64,000 nt of DNA. Origin: Paraburkholderia silvatlantica. Lineage in GTDB: Bacteria > Pseudomonadota > Gammaproteobacteria > Burkholderiales > Burkholderiaceae. The notes beneath the pieces were generated by a model. That model was not told where the DNA came from. It saw only the letters and a program-made list of their open reading frames with translations, and ran no database searches. How positions within the stretch are numbered: the first letter of the stretch is position 1; each line of letters begins with the position of its first letter. The stretch lies in NCBI RefSeq assembly GCF_003096715.1, contig NZ_QEOL01000008.1, forward strand, positions 124,001-188,000, read 5' to 3'. Below, piece by piece: positions 8,558-17,198 of this stretch. The position numbers and the translations under genes are program-made.

Positions 8558-9461
8558 ATTGCGCCGCGCGCGCCGACATGTAGTCGAACAGGCTCACGAT
8601 ATCCGAGCTTGGCGCGCTATCCGCCTTCATCCCGATCCAAAGCGTACGCGTGGCCCACGTGTCCGCCAGCTTCACCTTGACGACGCCGGCCTTGCCGCGC
8701 TCGTCGCTCACCGCGTTGCGCGGCAGCACGCCGATACCGAGCCCCGCCTCGATCATGCGAAACACACCGTCGAAGTTCGAGGCCTGGATGCGCAGCTTCA
8801 GCGATCGCTCGATGGCGAATGCCGCATCCGTCATGCGCGCGAGCAGCGAGCTGCCATCGCTCAGGCCCACGTAGTCTTCGTCGAGCGTATCGGCGAAGCG
8901 GATCACGTCGAGTTGCGCAAAGCGGTGACTGCGCGGCACGAGCAGCACGAGTTCGTCGCGGCGATAGAGGCGCCGCTCGATGCCGGGCGCGGGCACGTTG
9001 TCGGCGAACACGCCGAGGTCGGCCTTGCCCGCGCCGAGCGCCTCGACGATTTCGTGGCTCAGCCGCTCTTCGAGACTGACCTTGATGCCCGGATGCTCAT
9101 TCAGGAAGCAGGCGAGATCGACGGGCAGAAACTGCACGATCGCCGACGTATTCGCCCACATGCGCACGTGCCCGCGCACGCCGGCGGCGTAATCGCTCAT
9201 TTCGGTGGCCATTCGACTCACCTGATCGACCACGCGCGTGGCGTGCTCGAGCAGCGCATGCCCCGCGGGCGTGAGATCCACGCCGCGCGCGCGGCGGATG
9301 AACAAGGCACAGTCGGTCACGCTTTCGAGTTCGGCTATGCGCTTGCTGACGGCCGAAAGCGTGAGCTGCCCGTGCTCGGCCGCCTTGGTGAGGCTGCCAT
9401 GTTCGGCGACGAGCAGAAAGACCCGCAGCGACTGCAGATCGAAGTGAAGGGGATTGACCAT
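8556..9461 (-). CDS. LysR family transcriptional regulator
   Basis: 301 aa from ATG 9461 (MVNPLHFDLQSLRVFLLVAE); the longer frame upstream lacks family similarity. The N-terminal winged HTH is clear (GSLTKAAEHGQLTLSAVSKRIAELE), and the rest is a periplasmic-binding-like effector domain (RMWANTSAIVQFLPVDLACFLNEHPGIKVSLEERLSHEIVEAL). Placed 186 bp downstream of the VOC gene on the same strand, it probably regulates the VOC-lyase-CoA-transferase operon and/or the convergent transporter. Confidence 0.88.
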   Translation of the reverse strand: MVNPLHFDLQSLRVFLLVAEHGSLTKAAEHGQLTLSAVSKRIAELESVTDCALFIRRARGVDLTPAGHALLEHATRVVDQVSRMATEMSDYAAGVRGHVRMWANTSAIVQFLPVDLACFLNEHPGIKVSLEERLSHEIVEALGAGKADLGVFADNVPAPGIERRLYRRDELVLLVPRSHRFAQLDVIRFADTLDEDYVGLSDGSSLLARMTDAAFAIERSLKLRIQASNFDGVFRMIEAGLGIGVLPRNAVSDERGKAGVVKVKLADTWATRTLWIGMKADSAPSSDIVSLFDYMSARAAQ

Positions 9462-9647
9462 GATGAAAGGGGCAAAGCCGACGCGAAAGACGATTGTCCT
9501 GCATCGCGGGCGCGGGAGGAAGTGCAGATGTGGGAAGACAGAGGCAGACGTGCTGCGACGCGCGTCCGCGCGCCGACCGCGCGGGCCGGCGTGTTCACCG
9601 CCGAACCGGCGCCCCCCCGGCTCGACGGCGAAAACGGGCAAGAGGCA

Positions 9648-10040
9648 TCAACCTGGCTGGATCAGCTCGGAGATTTCGATGAGATTCAGATCCGGGTCGC
9701 GCACATAAACGGAACGAATCTTCTGCGTCGCGCCCGTGCGCTCGACCGGACCTTCGACGATCGGCCAGTTCTTCCCCGCGAGATGCGCGATGACCGTATC
9801 GAGCGGTACCGCTGCGATGAAGCACAGATCGAGCGCGCCCGGCACCGGCACATGCGCCTTGGGTTCGAATTCCGCGCCACGCACATGCAGGTTGATCTTC
9901 TGGTTGCCGAAGCGAAACGCGAGCCGCCCCGCGCCGAAGGTCTCCAGCTGCATCTGCAACACTTCCGTATAGAAGTGCTTCGTGGCCTCGGGGTCCACGC
10001 AGGTCAGCACGAGATGGTCGAGGTGGTCGATCAACGCCAT
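9648..10040 (-). CDS. VOC family protein (glyoxalase / bleomycin-resistance fold)
   Basis: 130 aa. Paired beta-alpha-beta-beta-beta modules with candidate metal ligands: His near the start (IDHLDHLVLTCVD), a second-module His in the KINLHVRG strand, and the C-terminal Glu (LNLIEISEL). It resembles the short glyoxalase-like 'virulence protein' group. VOC proteins are metal-dependent isomerases, epimerases, dioxygenases or lyases. It starts 13 bp after the lyase gene, so it is the third gene of that operon; an epimerase or isomerase of the CoA intermediate is one possibility. Confidence 0.8.
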   Translation of the reverse strand: MALIDHLDHLVLTCVDPEATKHFYTEVLQMQLETFGAGRLAFRFGNQKINLHVRGAEFEPKAHVPVPGALDLCFIAAVPLDTVIAHLAGKNWPIVEGPVERTGATQKIRSVYVRDPDLNLIEISELIQPG

Positions 10041-10053
10041 GCTTCGCTCCTTG

Positions 10054-11031
10054 TCATGAGTACGCGCGTTGCACCGGCATGCCTTGGGTCCGTTCCGGCA
10101 CCGGATGCAGGTCGAGGCGGCGACCTGCCTTGAGAATCTGGCTGGGCACGTCGTGGCCGATCAGGCCGGGCAACAGCGCGGCGGCGTCGAGCACGGCAGC
10201 GAGATTGACCCCGGTATTGTAGCCATCGAGTTCGAGCATGTGCACGAGTTCTTCGGTGCACACGTTGCCGCTCGCGCCCGGCGCGTACGGACAGCCGCCG
10301 AGGCCGCCGAGCGAGGCGTCGAAGCGCACGATGCCCGCATCGAGCGCCGCAAGCGTGTTGGCGAGCGCCATACCGCGCGTATTGTGGAAATGCAGCGTCA
10401 ATTCGAGCGCGCCGAACGCCTGCGCAGCGCTTTCGCACAACGCGCGCACCTGCGCGGGATGCGCCATGCCCGTCGTATCGCAAAGCGTGACGCCCTGCAC
10501 GCCCAGTTCGGCGAAGCGCCGCATCCAGCCGAGCACGTCCTCGACGGGGACGTCGCCTTCCATCGGGCAGCCCATTGCTGTGGAGAGCGAAACATTGATC
10601 GCCACGCCCGTGCCGCGCACGGCTTCGATCACGTCGCGCAACTGCGCGAACGACTGCTCGCGCGTCATGCGCAGGTTGCTGCGATTGTGGGTCTCGCTCA
10701 CCGACATCACGAGGTTCACTTCGTTCACGTTGCACGATAGCGCGCGCTGCGCGCCGCGCACGTTCGGCACGAGCACCGTATAGACGACGCCCGGCACGCG
10801 CTCGATGCCGTGCATCACCGCCTCGGCGTCGCGCAGTGCAGGAATCGCCTTGGGCGACGTGAACGAAGTCACTTCGATCTTCGCGTAGCCGCAGGCGCTC
10901 AGGCGGTTGATCAGCGCGATCTTGTCGTCGGTGTCGATGAAGGCGGCTTCGTTCTGGAAGCCGTCGCGCGTCGCGACTTCGTTGAGATACAGCACCTTGC
11001 CCTTGAAGTTGTCTTTATTTCCTGTCGCCAT
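10054..11031 (-). CDS. HMG-CoA-lyase-family enzyme (DRE-TIM metallolyase)
   Basis: 325 aa TIM-barrel lyase. NEVATRDGFQNE holds the catalytic Arg22-Asp23; LHFHNTRGMA contains the metal-binding His pair; GGLGGCPYAPGASGN is the family signature with the active-site Cys247. It departs from classical HMG-CoA lyase at DGFQ (usually DGLQ) and in the TSFTSPKAIPALRD segment, so another 3-hydroxy-3-methyl-dicarboxyl-CoA (for example a citramalyl- or HMG-like thioester) may be cleaved. It is 15 bp downstream of the CaiB-type CoA-transferase, which would make the thioester. Exact substrate unknown. Confidence 0.88.
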   Translation of the reverse strand: MATGNKDNFKGKVLYLNEVATRDGFQNEAAFIDTDDKIALINRLSACGYAKIEVTSFTSPKAIPALRDAEAVMHGIERVPGVVYTVLVPNVRGAQRALSCNVNEVNLVMSVSETHNRSNLRMTREQSFAQLRDVIEAVRGTGVAINVSLSTAMGCPMEGDVPVEDVLGWMRRFAELGVQGVTLCDTTGMAHPAQVRALCESAAQAFGALELTLHFHNTRGMALANTLAALDAGIVRFDASLGGLGGCPYAPGASGNVCTEELVHMLELDGYNTGVNLAAVLDAAALLPGLIGHDVPSQILKAGRRLDLHPVPERTQGMPVQRAYS

Positions 11032-11046
11032 CTCGCCGCTCTCCGG

Positions 11047-12237
11047 TCAGATCACGCCGCGCGCGCGCCAGGCTTCGCGCGTTGCGGCGTCCACGCCTAT
11101 CGATTCCAGCACCGTGTCGGTATGCTCGCCCAGCTTCGGCGCGCTGCGCTCGATCGTGCCGGGAGTGCCGCACAGTTTGGGCACCACGCCCGGCACCTGC
11201 ACCGCCGTGCCGTCGGGCAAGGTGTCGTCCACGATCATGCCGCGGGCGTGGTAATGCGGATCGGCCGCGATGTCCGCGACGTCGTAGATGCGGCCCGCCG
11301 GAATGCGCGCTTCGTTGAGCGCCGCGAGCACCTGGTCGAGCGTGTGCCGCGCGGTCCATTCGCCGATGGCGGCGTCGATGCGACCGACCTGCGCGACGCG
11401 TCCGTCGTTCTGCGCGAGCGCCGGATCGTTGCCCAGGTCCGGGCGGCCGATCAGTTCCATCAGACGTCGATAAATGCTGTCGCCATTGCCTGCGATCAGC
11501 GCATACTTGCCGTCGCTGCAGCGGTAGGCGTTGCTCGGCGCGATGCCGGGCAGGCTGCTGCCCGCCGGCTGACGCACGGCGCCGAACACCGAATACTCGG
11601 GCAGCAGGCTTTCCATCATGTTGAAGACCGACTCGTAGAGCGCGACGTCCACGACCTGCCCTTTGCCGCCCTGTTGCTCGCGGTGCCGCAGCGCCAGCAG
11701 GATGCCGATCACGCCATGCAGCGCGGAGAGCGAATCGCCGATCGAGATGCCCACGCGCACCGGCGTGCGCCCAGGCTCGCCGCTCAGGTGGCGCAGGCCG
11801 CCCATCGCTTCGGCGACCACGCCGAAACCGGGCCGGTCGCGATACGGGCCCGTCTGCCCGTAGCCCGAGACGCGCAACATGATGAGGCCGGGATTGATGG
11901 CGCTGAGTTCGTCCCAGCCGAGGCCCCAGCCTTCGAGCGTGCCGGGGCGGAAATTTTCGATCAGCACGTCGGTTTCCGAAACAAGACGGCGAATCACGCC
12001 CTGCCCTTCGGGCGTGCGCAGATCGAGCGTGATGGATTCCTTGTTACGCGACTGGGCGGCCCACCAGACCGACGTGCCTTCGTGCAGCAGGCGCCACTTG
12101 CGCAACGGATCGCCCACGCCGGGCGGCTCCACCTTGACGACGCTCGCGCCGAATTCGGCGAGCATGCGGCCAGCAAACGGACCCGCGATGAGCTGTCCGA
12201 GCTCCAGAACGCGGATTCCTTCGAGTGGTCGTGGCAT
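11047..12237 (-). CDS. CaiB/BaiF (family III) CoA-transferase
   Basis: 396 aa from ATG 12237, chosen because AGGAGA lies 7 bp upstream; 14 extra in-frame codons have no site. Family features: GIRVLELGQLIAGPFAGRMLAEFGASVVKVEPP at the N-terminus, SRNKESITLDLRTPEG, and GISIGDSLSALHGVIGILLAL with the catalytic Asp168 that forms the aspartyl-CoA anhydride. It transfers CoA between carboxylates in the cytoplasm. First gene of an operon with the lyase and VOC genes: activation of a branched dicarboxylate followed by C-C cleavage is the likely job. Confidence 0.9.
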   Translation of the reverse strand: MPRPLEGIRVLELGQLIAGPFAGRMLAEFGASVVKVEPPGVGDPLRKWRLLHEGTSVWWAAQSRNKESITLDLRTPEGQGVIRRLVSETDVLIENFRPGTLEGWGLGWDELSAINPGLIMLRVSGYGQTGPYRDRPGFGVVAEAMGGLRHLSGEPGRTPVRVGISIGDSLSALHGVIGILLALRHREQQGGKGQVVDVALYESVFNMMESLLPEYSVFGAVRQPAGSSLPGIAPSNAYRCSDGKYALIAGNGDSIYRRLMELIGRPDLGNDPALAQNDGRVAQVGRIDAAIGEWTARHTLDQVLAALNEARIPAGRIYDVADIAADPHYHARGMIVDDTLPDGTAVQVPGVVPKLCGTPGTIERSAPKLGEHTDTVLESIGVDAATREAWRARGVI

Positions 12238-12354
12238 GGCTGTGTCTCCTGGCTGTCTGCGACTGACTGTGGGAGACATGATGAACCGGACCGCACCCCT
12301 TTGATAATCGATGCTTGCTCAATCTGGCTTGAGCAAATGGAAAGGCTGCGAATT

Positions 12355-12546
12355 TCCTCGTCGGCAACGCAAACGCGGGATCTAATCGATGCCACGGCAT
12401 TCGCGCGCATGAAGCGGCGGCCCTTGCTGATCAACACGGCGCGTGGAGGACTCGTGAACGAAGCGGCGTTGGTGGACGCCGCGCAATGTGGTGACTGCGC
12501 GTTGAGCGCGAGGCGCGGCAACCGCATCGGGGTTGCCTGCGCCTGA
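12355..12546 (+). pseudogene. Remnant of a D-2-hydroxyacid dehydrogenase gene
   Basis: A short plus-strand frame reads TRDLIDATAFARMKRRPLLI then NTARGGLVNEAALVDA, which is the C-terminal NAD-domain core (MK..a.LINTaRGglV.E.aLv.AL) of D-2-hydroxyacid / glycerate dehydrogenases. Both the upstream 220 or so residues and the downstream part with the catalytic Glu and His are missing; similarity fades after about 12485 and the frame ends at 12546. It is antisense to nothing functional and lies upstream of the CoA-transferase gene, so it is a decayed fragment left by a rearrangement. Confidence 0.75.
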
Positions 12547-12550
12547 AGTA

Positions 12551-12799
12551 TCAGGCCATTTCCGGCTGTTTGGCGTGCCAATATTCGTCGACGGCTTGCT
12601 TGGCCGACTGCTCGACCACGCTGAGCGCCATCAGCACATCGATCTTCAGCTTGGGGATCGCCAGCTCCACGGAAGGCAGCCTGGCCGTTTCCACTTGTGC
12701 ATCGACACCTTCCAGAACTGCGCGGCACAGCCATTGCGTGTCCGTCGCGTCTGCTTTCGCATCGACAGTGACTCGAAAGCCACGATATTCGACTGCCAT
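12551..12799 (-). CDS. Small conserved hypothetical protein
   Basis: 82 aa from ATG 12799 behind GGGAGAG. The first half looks like a small beta-sheet (MAVEYRGFRVTVDAKADATD, then QWLCRAVLEGVDAQVE) and the second half is helical (SVVEQSAKQAVDEYWHAKQPEM). No signal peptide or membrane segment. I recall similar short proteins in Burkholderia genomes but know no function. Confidence 0.6.
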   Translation of the reverse strand: MAVEYRGFRVTVDAKADATDTQWLCRAVLEGVDAQVETARLPSVELAIPKLKIDVLMALSVVEQSAKQAVDEYWHAKQPEMA

Positions 12800-13009
12800 A
12801 TACTCTCCCGAAACCTGACAAAACGTAATGATCGCCCCGCCGGACGGCGGTAAGGGGGCGACTATATCATCACTTCGACGACGCTTCAGCGAGGCCCGCG
12901 CGAAGTCACGAAGAAGTCGTGCAACGACACCGCACCCGCATTCACGCCCTGTTTTACAGGGCGATTCTGCGGGCGCAACGACAATCGGGTCAGTTCGGAC
13001 TTCGGACTG

Positions 13010-14338
13010 TCAGCTCGCGAGCGTGGTGCGCGTCGAAGCCTGACGCATCGTGCGCCAACCGACGATCGCGAGCGAAACACCCGAAATCACGGCGGCGAGC
13101 GAGACGTAATACGCCGGCGCGAGCGTATCGCCCGTTACGTGAATCAACACTTCGGCAATCGTCGGCGCGAAGCCGCCAAAAAGCGTCACGCCAAGGCTAT
13201 ACGCAATCGAAAGCCCCGCCGAGCGCACGCGCACGGGAAAGATCTCCGACATCAGCGCCGGCATCGGGCCCGAATAGGCTGCCTTGAAAATACCCGCCGC
13301 GCCCTGGAGCACGAGCAGCCAGCCGAGTGTAGGGTGACGCTGCAACAGCGCGAACATCGGATAGGTGAGCGAAGCAAGCAGGATCGACGTGGTCAGCATG
13401 ATGCGAATGCGCCCGATGCGGTCCGAGAGCGCGCCCATCACGGGCGAAAGCGCGAACTGCAGGCCGCCGTTGAGCACGACCACGCCGAACGAGGTTGCCG
13501 CCGCCATATGGAGCTGCTTCACCGCGTACATCGGCATGTAGAGCTGGAGGATATAGACGCCGACGGTGGACTGCGCAACGATGCCTACCGCGAGCAGCAG
13601 GTTCACCCATTGGCGGCCGAGCCCCGGCTCGTTCGTTGCGTGCGCATCTTGTGTACTTTGCGCCTGCTGGGTCGCGACGAATTCGGGCGTCTCGTCCAGA
13701 TGCGAGCGGATGTACCAGCCCACGGGCCCGAGCACGAGCCCGAAGAAGAACGGCACGCGCCAGCCCCACGCCTGCAGTTGCCCGGGCGGCAGCCACCATG
13801 CCAGCACGCCGCCGAACGCCGCCGCGAGAATCGCGGCGGCGCCCTGGCTCGCGAACTGCCAGCTCGCGTAGTAGCCGCGCTTTGTGGAGCTATGCTCGAC
13901 CATGAACGCCGTCGCGCTGCCGAATTCGCCGCCCACCGCGAAGCCCTGCACGAGCCGCGCGAGCAGGATCAGGAGCGGCGCAGCGATGCCGATCGACGCA
14001 TACGGCGGCATGACCGCCATGGCGAACGTGCCAGCCATCATGAGCGCGATGGCGAGTGTGAGCGCGGCCTTGCGCCCCTTGCGGTCGCCGTAGATGCCCA
14101 GCACGATCGCGCCGAGCGGACGCATGAGAAAAGAAATGCCGAAGGTACCGACCGCCAGCAGCGTGGAGAGCCATTCGTCGTGCACGGGAAAGAACTGCTT
14201 CGCGATGATCGGCGCGAAGTAGCCGTACACGAGAAAGTCGAACCATTCCAGCGCATTGCCGATCGACGAGGAGAACACGATGCGGCGCACCATGCCGCGG
14301 CTGAGCGGCGCTTGCGAAACCGACGAACCGGTCTCCAT
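13010..14338 (-). CDS. MHS-type MFS transporter
   Basis: 442 aa from ATG 14338, selected because GGGAGGGG precedes it; an ATG 21 bp upstream has no site. GNALEWFDFLVYGYFAPIIAKQFFP is the TM1 hallmark of the metabolite:H+ symporter family (KgtP, ShiA, ProP), followed by RPLGAIVLGIYGDRKGRKAAL (loop 2-3) and ARLVQGFAVGGEFGSATAFMVEHS. Substrates of this family are organic acids, citrate, shikimate or betaines. It is 91 bp downstream of the GGT-family gene on the same strand, so it may import that enzyme's substrate. Confidence 0.88.
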   Translation of the reverse strand: METGSSVSQAPLSRGMVRRIVFSSSIGNALEWFDFLVYGYFAPIIAKQFFPVHDEWLSTLLAVGTFGISFLMRPLGAIVLGIYGDRKGRKAALTLAIALMMAGTFAMAVMPPYASIGIAAPLLILLARLVQGFAVGGEFGSATAFMVEHSSTKRGYYASWQFASQGAAAILAAAFGGVLAWWLPPGQLQAWGWRVPFFFGLVLGPVGWYIRSHLDETPEFVATQQAQSTQDAHATNEPGLGRQWVNLLLAVGIVAQSTVGVYILQLYMPMYAVKQLHMAAATSFGVVVLNGGLQFALSPVMGALSDRIGRIRIMLTTSILLASLTYPMFALLQRHPTLGWLLVLQGAAGIFKAAYSGPMPALMSEIFPVRVRSAGLSIAYSLGVTLFGGFAPTIAEVLIHVTGDTLAPAYYVSLAAVISGVSLAIVGWRTMRQASTRTTLAS

Positions 14339-14429
14339 GTCAGTCCCCTCCCATTTCATTTGGTCTACTCATTGTTCGTCGTGAACCGCAAGCGAGGCAT
14401 TCCCGCTCGCGGCAAACGCTTCTCGCCGC

Positions 14430-16067
14430 CTAGAAGCCCGCTGCGAGCCCGTCGCGGCGCGTGTCGCTCGCGGCCACATAACCGCGCTCGCGATCGTTGC
14501 GATCGAGCTTCCAGATGAACTGGCCCGAGCCGAAGTCCATGTACGGATCGTCGATGCCCTTGATCTCGTGGCCGAGCCCTTGCAGCGCGCGCGCCGTCTG
14601 CGGATTGAAAGTCGATTCGATATCGAGCGTGAAGTCGCGGTTGACCTTCCAGCGCGGCGCATCGCACGCGGCCTGCGGCTGCTGGCCGTAGTCGAGCATG
14701 CGCACGATCGACTGCAAATGCCCTTGCGGCTGCATGTCGCCGCCCATCACGCCGAAGCTCATCACCGCTTCCTGGCGGCCGTCCACCTGCTGGGTGAGGA
14801 ACGCCGGAATGATGGTGTGGAACGGGCGCTTGCCGCCTGCCACGACGTTCGGCGAGGCCGGGTCCATCGAAAAGCCGCAGCCGCGGTTCTGCAGCGCGAT
14901 GCCCGTGCCCGGCACGACCACCCCCGAACCGAAGCCCATGTAGTTCGACTGGATGAAGCTCACCATCATGCCGCGCTCGTCCACGGCCGAGAGATAGATC
15001 GTGCCGCCCGAACGCGGCATGCCGAAGTCGAACTGCGTGGCGCGCTTCGGGTCGATCAGCTTCGCACGCGCTTTCAGGTAGGCGTCGTCGAGCATCTGCT
15101 CGGGCGTGACTTCCATCGCACGCGGATCGGCGACATAGCGATACACGTCGGCGAACGCAAGCTTCATGGCCTCGATCTGCAGATGCTGCGATTCGAGGCT
15201 GTCGAGCGCGAGCGAGCCCATGTCGAACTGCTCGAGAATGCCGAGCGCGATCAGCGCGGCGATGCCCTGCCCGTTCGGCGGAATCTCGTGGACCGTGTAG
15301 CCGCGATAGTTCTTGCCGATCGGCTCGACCCATTCCGGGCGATAGTTGCGCAGGTCGTCCAGCGTGAGCGCCGCGCCGCCTTCGCGCGCAAACGCGGCGA
15401 TGCGCTCGGCGAGTTCGCCTTCGTAGTAGTCGCGCGGACCGCGTTCCGCGAGGCGCCGCAGCGTGGCGGCATGGCCGGGGAAGCAGACGCGCTCGCTCAC
15501 TTCGGGTGCGCGGCCGTGCGGCATGAAGGTCTGGGCAAAGCCCGGCTGATTGTGCAATTCGGGAATCGCCGCCTGCCACTTGCGGGCAACGATGGTCGCC
15601 ACCGCATGGCCGCGCTCCGCGATCTCGATGGCCGGCTCCATCAAGTCCGCGAACGGCAGTTTGCCGAACTTCGCATGCAGTGCTTCCCAGCCCGCGATCA
15701 CGCCAGGCACGGTCACCGTGTCCCAGCCGCGTTTGGGCTGCTTCGCGAGACCGTTTTCCTCGCCGTATTTGCGGCGGAAATAATCGACGCTCCAGGCCGC
15801 CGGCGCATTGCCTGACGCGTTCAGGCCGTGCAGCTTGGCGCCGTCCCACACGAGCGCGAAGCAGTCGCTGCCCAGACCGTTCGATACCGGCTCGACCACG
15901 GTGATGGCGGCTGCGGCGGCGAGTGCGGCGTCGACGGCATTCCCGCCTTTCCAGAGCATGCGCAGCCCGGCCTGCGCGGCAAGCGGATGCGACGTCGAAA
16001 CGATGTTGCGGGCGAACACCGGCAGGCGCGGCGTCGGATAGGGGTTTTGCCAGTTGAAGCGCGTCAT
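14430..16067 (-). CDS. Gamma-glutamyltranspeptidase-family amidohydrolase, HpxW-like (cytoplasmic)
   Basis: 545 aa from ATG 16067 (MTRFNWQNPYPTPRLPVFARN). There is no signal peptide, unlike the GGT at 61.3 kb. It is an Ntn-hydrolase proenzyme: autocleavage would expose Thr356 in RSGGTIYLSAVDERGMMVSFIQ, and downstream NYMGFGSGVVVPGTGIALQNRG and MGGDMQPQGHLQ are conserved. The GGTIYL and IQSNYMGFGSG elements resemble oxamate amidohydrolase (HpxW) more than classical GGT. Reaction is probably hydrolysis of a small amide. It is divergent from the LysR gene at 16222 and followed by an MHS transporter. Confidence 0.85.
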   Translation of the reverse strand: MTRFNWQNPYPTPRLPVFARNIVSTSHPLAAQAGLRMLWKGGNAVDAALAAAAAITVVEPVSNGLGSDCFALVWDGAKLHGLNASGNAPAAWSVDYFRRKYGEENGLAKQPKRGWDTVTVPGVIAGWEALHAKFGKLPFADLMEPAIEIAERGHAVATIVARKWQAAIPELHNQPGFAQTFMPHGRAPEVSERVCFPGHAATLRRLAERGPRDYYEGELAERIAAFAREGGAALTLDDLRNYRPEWVEPIGKNYRGYTVHEIPPNGQGIAALIALGILEQFDMGSLALDSLESQHLQIEAMKLAFADVYRYVADPRAMEVTPEQMLDDAYLKARAKLIDPKRATQFDFGMPRSGGTIYLSAVDERGMMVSFIQSNYMGFGSGVVVPGTGIALQNRGCGFSMDPASPNVVAGGKRPFHTIIPAFLTQQVDGRQEAVMSFGVMGGDMQPQGHLQSIVRMLDYGQQPQAACDAPRWKVNRDFTLDIESTFNPQTARALQGLGHEIKGIDDPYMDFGSGQFIWKLDRNDRERGYVAASDTRRDGLAAGF

Positions 16068-16179
16068 GGAAGTCCGGATTCCGGTAATGAACGAAAGCAG
16101 CGGCGCGCGCACTGCCGCACTCAGTTGCGGCGCGCACGGCTCAGGCCGATTTATCGATTATCTTGAAGGATCAGGCAAA

Positions 16180-16195
16180 AAAATATTAATATTTT
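16180..16195. promoter_or_regulatory. 16-bp perfect AT palindrome in divergent promoter region
   Basis: AAAATATTAATATTTT is a perfect palindrome consisting only of A/T, 26 bp before the LysR ATG (16222) and 112 bp before the divergent GGT-family gene. In this GC-rich DNA an isolated A/T block of this kind suggests an operator and promoter; LysR autoregulation is likely but inferred. Confidence 0.5.
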
Positions 16196-16221
16196 ATTCT
16201 CGTTACTTAAGTTTTATTTAC

Positions 16222-17085
16222 ATGCTAACCCTACGCATGCTGCGCACCTTGCAGGCCGTCGCGCGCAGCGGGTCGTTCGCCACGGCGGCGGAAAAAACGG
16301 CGCTCACCCAGGCGGCCGTGAGCCTGCAGATGCGCGGACTCGAAGAGGCGCTCGGGCGGCAGATCTTCGACCGCCGCGCGCGCCAGGTCTCGCTCACGCG
16401 CGAAGGCCGCGAGATCTGCGCGAAGGTCGAGCACATTCTCGCGCTGATCGACGAGCTGCCCGCCAGTGCGGGCGACACGATGCGCGGCTCGATCATCATC
16501 GGCGCGGTGGTATCGGTGATCGGCGCGCTTTCGCTCGCCGTCGCGCATCTGAAAATGGGCCACCCGGAACTCGAGGTGCGCCTCACCTCGGCGCGCTCGA
16601 ACGAGCTGGCGCGCATGGTGGAAGACGGCGACGTGGACCTCGCCGTCGTAGTTGGCAGTGCAGATGGTTCGCTGCACGAGCCGCTCGCGTGGACGCCGCT
16701 CTACGAAGAGCCCCTCATGCTCGTGACGAGCCGGGCAACGACCGGCGACGACGCGCGCCGCATCCTGCGCGAGCGCGGCTTTCTGCGCTTCGACCGGCGC
16801 GTGCCGACGGGCGTCGTGATCGACCACGCACTGCGCGAGCTAGGCATCGAACCGCTCGAATACCTGGAGCTGAACTCGATCGAAACGATCGTCTCGCTGG
16901 TGCGCAACGACGTGGGCGTGAGTGTGTTGCCGGTTCTGCGAGGCGGCAAATGGCAGAGCGATCCGAATCTGCGGCTCATGCCGCTCCCCGGGCGGCCATT
17001 CATCCGCATGGTCGGCATGATTCACCGGAAGGCGCACAAGCAGACGTTGCTCACACAAACGATTGCAGACATGCTGCGTCGGTGA
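16222..17085 (+). CDS. LysR family transcriptional regulator
   Basis: 287 aa from ATG 16222 (MLTLRMLRTLQAVARSGSFATAA). The HTH is typical (TAAEKTALTQAAVSLQMRGLEEALGRQIFDRR), followed by an effector domain (GSIIIGAVVSVIGALSLAVAHLKMGHPELEVRL). Genes divergent from a LysR regulator are its usual targets, so it probably controls the GGT-family/MHS pair through the A/T palindrome between them. Confidence 0.88.
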   Translation: MLTLRMLRTLQAVARSGSFATAAEKTALTQAAVSLQMRGLEEALGRQIFDRRARQVSLTREGREICAKVEHILALIDELPASAGDTMRGSIIIGAVVSVIGALSLAVAHLKMGHPELEVRLTSARSNELARMVEDGDVDLAVVVGSADGSLHEPLAWTPLYEEPLMLVTSRATTGDDARRILRERGFLRFDRRVPTGVVIDHALRELGIEPLEYLELNSIETIVSLVRNDVGVSVLPVLRGGKWQSDPNLRLMPLPGRPFIRMVGMIHRKAHKQTLLTQTIADMLRR

Positions 17086-17198
17086 CAGAACGCGTGGCTG
17101 CCACGCCAATCGCGTAAGCTGACGTCGTTGCACGCTCACTCGCGAAGCCCCGCGCTTCGCGCCTCGAAGCGGGATCGACACGGAAAAGCGAACGCTCC

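Noticed and set aside
8559..10133. Long plus-strand frame across the LysR and VOC genes
   Set aside because: Arg/His-rich shadow of the minus-strand genes with no domain.
10810..12360. Long plus-strand frame over the CoA-transferase gene
   Set aside because: Shadow of the minus-strand CoA-transferase; only its last ~60 codons (12355-12546) resemble a real, decayed gene.
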